43,922 bases of DNA from JBFXJF01 sp050175155 (GTDB lineage: Bacteria > Bacillota > Bacilli > Tepidibacillales > Tepidibacillaceae), in assembly GCA_050175155.1 (NCBI GenBank), contig JBFXJF010000019.1, forward strand, positions 1 to 43,922, in the 5' to 3' direction. The translations under genes were made by a program, and so were the position numbers. The notes under the pieces are model-generated. The model saw nothing but the letters and a program-made list of their open reading frames with translations. It made no database searches and had not been told where the DNA came from. How positions within the stretch are numbered: position 1 is the first letter of the stretch; each line of letters begins with the position of its first letter. Of the stretch, positions 17,090 to 25,500 are shown piece after piece.

Positions 17090-18808
17090 TTATAGACTTC
17101 TATCAAATTGAGAATGATATAGATTGTAATAGCTACCTTTATTATTCATTAAATTTTCATGGCTGCCCTCTTCTTCAATTCCATTTTCAGATAACACAAT
17201 TATTCTCTTCGCATTTCTTATTGTGGCTAACCTATGAGCAATTATAAAAGTAGTTCTTTCCTTAGTTAATTCTTCTAATGATTTTTGAATTATTGCTTCA
17301 CTTAAATTATCAAGAGATGAAGTCGCCTCATCAAGAATTAAAATTGCTGGGTTTTTTAGAAACATCCTAGCTATTGAAAGCCTCTGTTTTTGGCCCCCAG
17401 ACATTTTTACTCCTCTTTCACCAATATAAGTATCATATCCATCAGGAAGTTCTACAATAAAATCATGTGCATTTGCTGACACTGCAGCACTTAACAACTC
17501 TTCATCGCTAGCATCCAGCTTCCCATATATAATATTTTCCCTTATTGTTCCCGAGAATAGAAACACATCCTGTTGTACAACTCCTATATTTCTTCTTAAC
17601 GATTCTATTGTAACATCTCTTATATCTATTCCATCGACCATAAGAGACCCTCCATCTATTTCGTAAAATCTAGGAATTAGATTACATAGTGTTGTTTTAC
17701 CTGCTCCCGATGGTCCAACTATCGCAACCGTTTCACCCGGAATCACAGTTAAATTAATATTAGACAAGATAACTTCCTTGTTACTATAACTAAATTTAAC
17801 ATTTTTAAAATCTACTCTGCCTTTAACGTCTTTTAACTCTTTCGCATCTTCGTTATCAAAAATTTCCGATTCTGTCTCCAATATTTCTCTAAATCTTCTA
17901 AATCCAGCCATACCTTGTTGGTATTGTTCTATAAACCTAGCCAAAGTCCTTATAGGTTCCAAAAATAAGCTGATATAGATTATATAAGCAACATAATCAC
18001 CCAAATTAACGAACCCTTTAGATACAAAATATCCACCCACAACAAGTGTGATAACTATTGATAGATTAGAAAAAAAGTGAACACCTGAATCAAATATACC
18101 AATATGTTTTACTGTCTTGGATCGAATATCCTTATACTTTGTGTTATATTTGTCAAATTTTTTTATCTCAAAATCTTCATTAGTAAATGATTTTACAACC
18201 CTTATTCCAGTGATACTATCTTCAACGTTTGCATTAATATCGGCAATACTCTCTCTAACCTTTTTGAATATTTTTTTTAATTTACGATTGTAGATAACCA
18301 TAAATAAAAACATTATTGGTAAAATAGCAAAAACTATTAATGTTAACCATACATTAATATATAAAAGCAAGATAAAAGCACCAATAATCCTAATCATTGA
18401 TAAGAACAAATCTTCCGGACCATGATGTGCTACCTCTGCTATATCAACAAGGTCATTTACAACCCTCGACATTAAATGTCCTGTTTTTGTATTATCATAA
18501 TAATTAAATGATAGCTTTTGAATATGTCTGAAAATATCCTTTCGCATATCATATTCCATTCTTGTACCTAAAACATGACCGTAGTAACCTATAATATACT
18601 CAAAAATCATTCGTATAAAAAATAAAATTAGTAAAATGATACCGAATTGATATATTAAGGAAAACTGTTGATTTGGAATAACTTCGTTAATAAGTTCCCT
18701 AGTAACCATAGGATAATATAAATCAATTAAAGAAATTAATATAGCACAAGTTAAATCCAAAACTAATAGTTTCCAATGAGGTTTATAATATCTGATAAAA
18801 TGTTTCAT
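17090..18808 (-). CDS. ABC exporter, fused permease and ATPase (MdlB/BmrA-like half transporter)
   Basis: 572 residues. The N-terminal exporter TM domain has about six helices (roughly 13-35, 52-75, 135-152, 155-173, 245-262, 270-288). The ATPase half carries Walker A GPSGAGKT (365-372), the Q-loop in VQQDVFLFSG (411-420), signature MSGGQKQR (469-476), Walker B ILILDE (489-494) and the switch His in IIAHR. It must dimerise. The substrate cannot be inferred; relatives export lipids, peptides or drugs. It starts 3 bp after the mnmA stop (SD AAGGAG), so it is translated from the mnmA message. The gene is convergent with the EF-G-like gene, with the 16941-17082 element between them. Confidence 0.9.
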   Translation of the reverse strand: MKHFIRYYKPHWKLLVLDLTCAILISLIDLYYPMVTRELINEVIPNQQFSLIYQFGIILLILFFIRMIFEYIIGYYGHVLGTRMEYDMRKDIFRHIQKLSFNYYDNTKTGHLMSRVVNDLVDIAEVAHHGPEDLFLSMIRIIGAFILLLYINVWLTLIVFAILPIMFLFMVIYNRKLKKIFKKVRESIADINANVEDSITGIRVVKSFTNEDFEIKKFDKYNTKYKDIRSKTVKHIGIFDSGVHFFSNLSIVITLVVGGYFVSKGFVNLGDYVAYIIYISLFLEPIRTLARFIEQYQQGMAGFRRFREILETESEIFDNEDAKELKDVKGRVDFKNVKFSYSNKEVILSNINLTVIPGETVAIVGPSGAGKTTLCNLIPRFYEIDGGSLMVDGIDIRDVTIESLRRNIGVVQQDVFLFSGTIRENIIYGKLDASDEELLSAAVSANAHDFIVELPDGYDTYIGERGVKMSGGQKQRLSIARMFLKNPAILILDEATSSLDNLSEAIIQKSLEELTKERTTFIIAHRLATIRNAKRIIVLSENGIEEEGSHENLMNNKGSYYNLYHSQFDRSL

Positions 18809-18811
18809 CTG

Positions 18812-19909
18812 CTACTCCTTATAAACAATATCTATTGTTCCACCGCCTAAACAAACATCATCATTATAGATGACTACAGATTGACCTGGCGTAATAGCTT
18901 TCTGTGGAATATTAAAAATTACCTCGCATTTTTTGTTCTCTTTAACATTTACTGTAACTTCTTGATCAGGTTGACGATATCTAAATTTTGCAGTACAAGT
19001 GAATGTAGTAGGTATCTTCTTACCACTTATCCAATTAAAGTCTGTAGCAAGTAATCGATTAGAATATAGACTAGGATGATTTTCACCTTGAGCAACATAT
19101 AAAACGTTACTTTCTAAATCTTTTTTTACTACAAACCAGGGTTCACCTGTCCCCTGCCCTCCAACTCCAATTCCACGACGCTGGCCTAAGGTATAATACA
19201 TCAATCCTTGATGTACTCCTAATACTTTATCTCCATCTAACGATCTTATCTCTCCTTGAATTGCCGGCAAATATTTACTTAGAAATTCACCAAAATGTCG
19301 CTCCCCAATAAAACAAATTCCAGTACTATCCTTTTTCTTTGCAGTAGCCAGACCCGCCTTTTGAGCAATTTCTCTAATCTGAGGCTTAATTAAGTTACCT
19401 ATAGGAAATAAGGTTTTGCCTAATTGCATTTGATTTAATTGATTTAAAAAATACGTTTGGTCTTTGTTATTATCAATCCCACGAAGCAATCTAACCTCAT
19501 CGTCTATATAATCCACTCGCGCATAATGTCCAGTAGCAATATAATCACAGTCTAAACCTATTGCTTTATTTAAAAAATCACCAAATTTAATTTCTCTGTT
19601 GCATAAAACATCAGGATTAGGAGTTCTACCCTTCTTATACTCATCTAAGAAAAATGAAAAGACTTTTTCCATATATTCTTTCTCAAAATTGACTGAGTAA
19701 GAAGGTATATCTAGTTGATCACAAACTCTTCGCACATCATCATAATCATCAGTTGCTGTACAATGCCCATCCTCATCAAGTTCGCCCCAATTTTTCATAA
19801 AAAGACCAATTACTTCATAACCTTTTTCCTTTAATAATAATGCTGCAACTGAGGAATCAACACCGCCCGACATACCGACAATAACCCTTGTATTTTTATT
19901 ATCCTTCAT
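18812..19909 (-). CDS. mnmA: tRNA-specific 2-thiouridylase MnmA
   Basis: 365 residues. It installs sulfur at C2 of wobble U34 in tRNA-Lys, -Glu and -Gln, using ATP and a persulfide donor. The PP-loop is SGGVDSS (14-20). The catalytic pair is C103 (NPDVLCNREIKFG) and C199 (STGICFIGERHF), and the C-terminal beta-barrel is complete (GQSVVIY). SD AGAGG precedes the ATG. It lies downstream of the helicase gene behind a hairpin (19948-19979) and 3 bp ahead of the ABC exporter gene. No IscS-type cysteine desulfurase, its usual neighbour in Bacillota, is adjacent. Confidence 0.95.
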   Translation of the reverse strand: MKDNKNTRVIVGMSGGVDSSVAALLLKEKGYEVIGLFMKNWGELDEDGHCTATDDYDDVRRVCDQLDIPSYSVNFEKEYMEKVFSFFLDEYKKGRTPNPDVLCNREIKFGDFLNKAIGLDCDYIATGHYARVDYIDDEVRLLRGIDNNKDQTYFLNQLNQMQLGKTLFPIGNLIKPQIREIAQKAGLATAKKKDSTGICFIGERHFGEFLSKYLPAIQGEIRSLDGDKVLGVHQGLMYYTLGQRRGIGVGGQGTGEPWFVVKKDLESNVLYVAQGENHPSLYSNRLLATDFNWISGKKIPTTFTCTAKFRYRQPDQEVTVNVKENKKCEVIFNIPQKAITPGQSVVIYNDDVCLGGGTIDIVYKE

Positions 19910-19947
19910 TTTATTACAACCTCTTTACAAATTAGAATTAATTATAA

Positions 19948-19979
19948 ATAATGACCGCAATCTAGCTGCAGTCATTATA
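19948..19979 (-). terminator. Hairpin between the DEAD-box helicase gene and mnmA
   Basis: ATAATGACTGCA pairs with TGCGGTCATTAT (12 bp, one G-U) around an 8-base loop, 9 bp after the helicase stop. The tail is TTATAATTAATT rather than a pure T run. It could terminate weakly or mark an mRNA processing point between the two genes. Confidence 0.55.
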
Positions 19980-19987
19980 ATTTTGTA

Positions 19988-21424
19988 TTATTGTTTTTTA
20001 AATTTTCTATCTTGTTGAAATTTATTTCTACTTCTAGATTTGTTAGTGTTACTGTTCTCACGAAAATCCTTTTTCTTGTCGAATCTTTTTCTATCGTCTT
20101 TTACTCTTAAAGGCGACTCAGATGTTAATTGAATTGGAGTAAAATCCGGCTCTTTTATAAGCATTTTTAAGGCTGAAGCCACAAGTGTAACAGAATCATA
20201 TTCTTGAAGTAATTCCTCTGCCATACCTTTATATTTATTGTACTTTCCGTCTTCTATTATTCCAATTAATTTTTGAGTTGCTATTTTCTTTTGACCCTCA
20301 AGTGCATCGTATGTTGTTGGAACGTTCTGGCGTTCAATTTTTCTTCTTATTGCACCTTCAATTGCTTTAAGGTGGCCGATCTCTCTTGATGTTATAAACG
20401 TAATTGCAAGACCTGATTTACCAGCTCTTCCAGTTCTACCTATCCGATGAACATAACTCTCAGAATCTTGAGGAATATCAAAGTTAAATACATGTGTTAC
20501 TCCTGAAATATCTAAACCCCTAGCAGCAACATCAGTAGCAACTAATACCTCAATCGTACCTTCCTTAAACTTTTTCATTACAGAATCTCGTTTAGATTGT
20601 GTAAGGTCGCCATGAATACCCTCTGCAGAATAACCACGTTTACTTAATGCTTCAGAAACCTCATCAACACGTCTCTTTGTTCGACCAAATACAATTGCTA
20701 ATTCAGGTGATTGTATATCTAGCATTAAACAAAGAACATCAAATTTCTGTCTTTCTTTTACTTCCATGTAATGTTGTTCAGTGTTAGAAACAGTAACTTC
20801 TTTCGTTTTTACCCTTATTAATTCAGGATTATTCATGTACTTCTGTGATAATCTTTGAATTCTTTCTGGTATTGTTGCTGAAAAAAGTAATGTTTGTCTG
20901 CTAGTAGGTATTTCCGAAAGAATTGACTCGATATCCTCTACAAAGCCCATGTTTAACATCTCATCCGCTTCATCAAGAATAACCATTTCAATACTATCTA
21001 GTTTTATTGTTTTTCTTCTTATGTGATCTAATAACCTACCTGGAGTTCCCACAATAATATGAGGTTTATTTTTAAGTGCCTTTATTTGTCGAATAATCTC
21101 CTGCCCACCATAAATAGGTAAAGTATGTATATCTTTAAATTGACCTATTTTATTTAATTCCTCCGCAACTTGTACGGCCAATTCTCTTGTTGGTGCTAAT
21201 ACAATCCCCTGAATTTTACCAGAGATTGCATCCGCTCTCTCGATTAATGGTATGCCGAAAGCTGCTGTTTTACCCGTTCCTGTTTGTGCTTGTCCTATTA
21301 CATCCCTTCCACTTAACACTAACGGTATTGTTTGTTCTTGAATAGGAGTTGTTTCCTCAAACCCCATATTACTTATTGCTTTAATTGTGTTCTCACTTAA
21401 ACCTAATTCTTCAAACTTTTTCAA
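19988..21424 (-). CDS. DEAD-box ATP-dependent RNA helicase (CshA/DeaD-like)
   Basis: 478 residues. Both RecA-like domains are complete: Q-motif TTPIQEQ (25-31), AQTGTGKT (46-53), PTRELA (78-83), GTPGR (126-130), DEAD (151-154), SAT (182-184) and HRIGRTGR (326-333). A C-terminal extension ends in a very basic, low-complexity tail (about 440-478, rich in K, R, N) suited to RNA binding. The likely role is mRNA turnover, ribosome assembly and cold adaptation as for CshA; this is inferred. The start is TTG, 11 bases after AGGAG. An ATG one base after the SD is out of frame and opens only a 7-codon ORF. The leader carries a strong promoter (21516-21544) and a hairpin at the RNA 5' end. Confidence 0.92.
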   Translation of the reverse strand: MKKFEELGLSENTIKAISNMGFEETTPIQEQTIPLVLSGRDVIGQAQTGTGKTAAFGIPLIERADAISGKIQGIVLAPTRELAVQVAEELNKIGQFKDIHTLPIYGGQEIIRQIKALKNKPHIIVGTPGRLLDHIRRKTIKLDSIEMVILDEADEMLNMGFVEDIESILSEIPTSRQTLLFSATIPERIQRLSQKYMNNPELIRVKTKEVTVSNTEQHYMEVKERQKFDVLCLMLDIQSPELAIVFGRTKRRVDEVSEALSKRGYSAEGIHGDLTQSKRDSVMKKFKEGTIEVLVATDVAARGLDISGVTHVFNFDIPQDSESYVHRIGRTGRAGKSGLAITFITSREIGHLKAIEGAIRRKIERQNVPTTYDALEGQKKIATQKLIGIIEDGKYNKYKGMAEELLQEYDSVTLVASALKMLIKEPDFTPIQLTSESPLRVKDDRKRFDKKKDFRENSNTNKSRSRNKFQQDRKFKKQ

Positions 21425-21470
21425 ATTCTTTCATACTCCTCTTTCATTGAAAATATTGTTATTACAATCA

Positions 21471-21506
21471 AAGGACATTTCCCTAAGCCCTTTGGAAAAT
21501 GCCCTT
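21471..21506 (-). promoter_or_regulatory. 5'-terminal hairpin in the helicase mRNA leader
   Basis: AAGGGCATTTTCC (21506-21494) pairs with GGGAAATGTCCTT (21483-21471): 13 bp with two G-U pairs around a 10-base loop. The predicted transcription start (about 21509) lies 2-3 bases before the stem. It is not followed by a T run, so it is not an ordinary terminator. Such a cap-like stem could stabilise the mRNA or respond to the helicase. Confidence 0.55.
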
Positions 21507-21515
21507 ATATTCGTT

Positions 21516-21544
21516 ATTATAAACATATATTTAACATTTAACAA
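21516..21544 (-). promoter_or_regulatory. Promoter of the DEAD-box helicase gene
   Basis: -35 TTGTTA (21544-21539), 17-bp spacer, -10 TATAAT (21521-21516). The leader to the TTG start is about 85 nt. Upstream, an imperfect 18-bp palindrome at 21591-21608 (TACCATATTAATACGGTA) and a TTGACC (21574-21569) are further candidate elements. Confidence 0.65.
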
Positions 21545-21645
21545 ATTTAATAGTACCACAATCTAAAGGTCAATGCAAATAATTTATACATACCATATTA
21601 ATACGGTAATCAATATCAGAGATAAAAATTATAAATGATTTAAAA

Positions 21646-22530
21646 TTAGTAATATGTAACCACAAAATAACTAGTAGTACTGTTAGAATCTCCTCTTAAT
21701 ATCCTAGCCGAATTACTTTGGTTAAGAATAATTTGATTATCTGCACCAGCTTCATTCATCATTGTAAGAAGTAAAATTATACTTGCCGGTGAATCCAGAT
21801 AGTCATTATTCATATTACTTATCTGATTAATATCTCTGCTTAATAAAGCTTCTTTTGTTACTAAATCCTTTTTATCTGCTTCAGCTAATGATAGGTAATG
21901 TGAAAAATCAACTGAAGATATTACTAAATAGTTTTTATCTTTTACCTCTTCATATAATAGTTTCCCTAATTCAACTGCGTCATTCTTTTCTACAGAACTT
22001 GATAAAATTATTGGTACTATTTTTGTATTAGGCATAAAATATTTGATGTATGGAACTAAAGTAGCTATAGAGTGTTCATTTTCCATAAGTTCAAAACTTG
22101 TATCTGCCATGCCGTTATTTGTTAGAAAATTAGTAATACCCAAATCTGCTTGAAGAATTCCATATGGAGTATTCCAACTCCAACCAGATGTATGCACAGT
22201 CTTAACACCAAGACCTGTATGATTTGGTCCAACTAATATTACAATATCCGGTTGTGTAATAGAAATACTTTTAAAGAATTCTGCGATCAGTTTATCAGCT
22301 GTCAGATGATGATTTACTATGCCACCATAAATCTTATTAGATGGCAATGGTATCACTTCACTAGTACTTAACGATGTTTTGAAACTTTTATCATCATAAA
22401 ATCTACAAGATAACATTCTTCCGTTATCCGATATCGGAGAATCCGAATCACACTCTGGAAATATAATTAAAGTTAGACAGAATACTATAGTTAAAAGGAC
22501 TAATGCTATTAAAAAAGTTCTTATCTTCAT
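21646..22530 (-). CDS. AmmeMemoRadiSam system protein B / MEMO1-family protein, exported or membrane-anchored
   Basis: 294 residues. An N-terminal hydrophobic segment (about 5-25) is an uncleaved anchor or signal peptide, so the domain is extracytoplasmic. The MEMO core (about 60-294) shows IVNHH (H74/H75), VGPNH (H104), ENEHS (H153) and VDFSHY (D208, H211). These correspond to the extradiol-dioxygenase-like metal pocket of the family. The Cys that follows in many members, within a PAS-C-G type motif, is absent here (DSPASIILLL). The reaction is unknown. The usual partners, the radical-SAM and AMMECR1 proteins, are not in the window. The ATG overlaps the stop of the A2M gene by 4 bp and no separate SD is evident, so it is translationally coupled to A2M. 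Confidence 0.8.
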   Translation of the reverse strand: MKIRTFLIALVLLTIVFCLTLIIFPECDSDSPISDNGRMLSCRFYDDKSFKTSLSTSEVIPLPSNKIYGGIVNHHLTADKLIAEFFKSISITQPDIVILVGPNHTGLGVKTVHTSGWSWNTPYGILQADLGITNFLTNNGMADTSFELMENEHSIATLVPYIKYFMPNTKIVPIILSSSVEKNDAVELGKLLYEEVKDKNYLVISSVDFSHYLSLAEADKKDLVTKEALLSRDINQISNMNNDYLDSPASIILLLTMMNEAGADNQIILNQSNSARILRGDSNSTTSYFVVTYY

Positions 22531-25500
22531 TCAATTATTAAAGTATTTTGTTTAGATAGGCTCATAGTATTACTTCCGTAATTGATTATTACCGCATTAT
22601 CGGCAGTATATTTACCAGCAGCAACCGCTCTAACATAATAAGTAATCTGGGTTATTGGCTCATCCTTAGCATAATAATATCCAAAAACTATTTTCTCTCC
22701 ATCAATTTTAATCGGATATCTTATATTTTCACTATTATTTCTGTTATCTCCTTTAATATATCTCATGCCTGCAGGTAGAACATCTGTAATCTCATAATAT
22801 CCATCAGGTGCTGACTCAGAAAAACTAGGTTGAAGAGTTATCTTAATTACATCAGATTGATTAATTATATCTTGTGATTTACCCAAAGGCTGATAGGTTC
22901 TTCTTAATTCAAAGTTTCCCGCTTCACTAACTCCACTTTCCTTTAAATTCCCATAATAACTAACAGCAGCTGTTACAGTTCCATCAATATTCTTAAACTT
23001 AATATTTTCTGCTTGTTCTTGGCTCAGATAAAGACTGTATCGCTCATTATTAGTAATTTTTACATCTTCTTCTTTGCCATCTAAAATATAGCTAAAACTT
23101 ATCTCTTGATCAATATTTGGTATGTCAGATTTAACGAACATTAATTGTTCTAGATAAGTTAAGATGGTTTGAGTTCTATTATGAGTAACATAATCCAACA
23201 ACATATACTTATCTTCTGAATCAAGCTTTAAGGACATTATTGACATAATCGAAGTTGCCTCCAAAATATCGTCCTTATCAATTCCTGTATCGATATATAC
23301 ATATTCGCCGCTTTTTTTGCCATACTTGTTCATTACTTCTGTATATATCTCTTTTGCTCCTTTTGTATCACCGAATTCTAATAACCCAATTCCAAGCAAT
23401 ATTCTTTCCTTAATACTTACATCCTCGTTCCTAAGGATGTTTTGTATCTCTATCAATACAGGTTCGTTTAATTTTGCTAATCCCCAGTAAGCAGATGCCA
23501 CGTCAATTCCCAACGATTTCTGATCTGCAATAACATTGTAGAAATATTGTTTTAAGGAATTTTGATCAAATAGTTCTGGATCAAGTGAAGTAATTTTTGC
23601 CGAAAGAAGTGTCTCACTACTTGAATAAGGCAATAGAGCTATCCCACCGTCCCCTATCTGAAATTTATCAAATTGATACTCTTCTGAGTTTAATTCTTGA
23701 TTAAAATATTCACTCATTAATTCGCTAGCAATTTTTCTAGATAGTTGTTGGTCTACTCTACTACCCGATGTATATGATAGTGAGGTTAAAGTATTGTAAA
23801 ATAATGAGTTACCCTTATTATAAAAATTAATAGTAGCGTAGCCTTCCGTTCCAGAAATAGACTTAATTTTATCTAAATCCATGAAGTCTACCACAACTGT
23901 TTTAAGCATCGAATCAACAACTTCAAATTCTTCTTTAATTCCATCTTGATAATTAGCGTGCTTACCCTCTACTGTTAAAGTATACTTACCTTTAGCCAAT
24001 TCTCCTAGCTCAATATTGGCGTAGTCATTTCCTTTAGAATCTATCTTAAAGATTTGTTTTTTTCCTTTTTGACTTTCAAGAGTTACGGTATATTCGATCT
24101 TATCCTCCTGCTCGACTTCCGTACCGTAAGAACGAATTGAGATATATGGGTTATCCCCTTCCATATAAGTATCACTCTTTATCAAGGTAATAAAATATGG
24201 TAGTTTAGAATTAATATTAATCTTCCCATTACCAACTAATAGTTCCTGTGTTAACCCTTGATAAGTTACTCTCCACGAAGTAAGGTTGTCTGGCAACTTA
24301 AAACTTAAACTGGCCTTTCCATTTGACCCTGTAGTTATTGTTTTAAACTCGGTAGTATCTTCAAAATCTGATCTAATATAATCAGAAAAATCTCCGTCGC
24401 CACCTCTTTCCGCCATAGAAGCAAAGTCCATTTCACGATAAGAAACATAGTCTTGTAAAATACCTGTACCAAAAGAATACTTATAAATCGCCGCTGCTAT
24501 ATCAACATTTTGTTCACTTATTGCAAATATGGCTTCATCTACTACGCTGACGTTTAGGTTGGTTTTCTGCGGATTACCTTCCTTATCTTTAACCAGAAAC
24601 TCTAAGTTAACTGTATCGCCAGGTCGATAATCTTCTTTGTCAGCTTTAGCTGTTATATCTAGAGATTTTTCTGTATAGTCATAATTAATACCCATAGTTC
24701 CAGCAAGATATATATTTTCCCCATCAAAATAGATAGCACTGTAGTAATAATTCGGAATATCTTGTTTATTGAAAATATAATTATTCTTTACATTCTCAGA
24801 TAGATTGTATTCCTTTAATTCATCCTTTAATTTAAGTAATAATAACTTATCTCCTTCTTCTTCTATTACTTCTTCATTGTTACATGTTAATTTTAGATTT
24901 ATTGAATCCCCGATTTTATAACTTGTTTTAGTTCTATCTTCTTCTTCAAGATAATAGTTTTTTGTTGTGAAATAATTATCATAATAATTGTATCGATTAA
25001 TATAGGATTTTTGAATTATATTACTGCCCCTTGTATCATTACCTTGAACTGCAAGCTCGTAATTTTTCCCTTCTTCTAGTGGAAAATTCATTGTATATAA
25101 ACCGTTATTAGTTGCTGTTTTTATTGTATCGATTAGTTGAGTATTTCTATTATAGCGATAGGTTTTCTCAACCGTTTTATTGATAAAATCGTAATACTCT
25201 CCAGTTTCTTCTTTAGAGTAAGAGATTTCGTAAATCGATATTTCAATATCCCTATTTACTGGTGAACCCATATACTTATCTGTTAGAGTTAGATAATTAT
25301 CATCATCAGTTTTCTTGTTTATATCAATCATATTTGTTTGAACTTTTATTACTGCTTCATCTTGGTTTTCTGTAACATCTATATTAAACATAACATTTTT
25401 AGGAAATACTAAGATGCTATCATTAGTATTGATATTTTGATCTTCAGCCTGTGTATTATAAATATTCATATATACAGATACTGGATTCCACTCATCTGTT

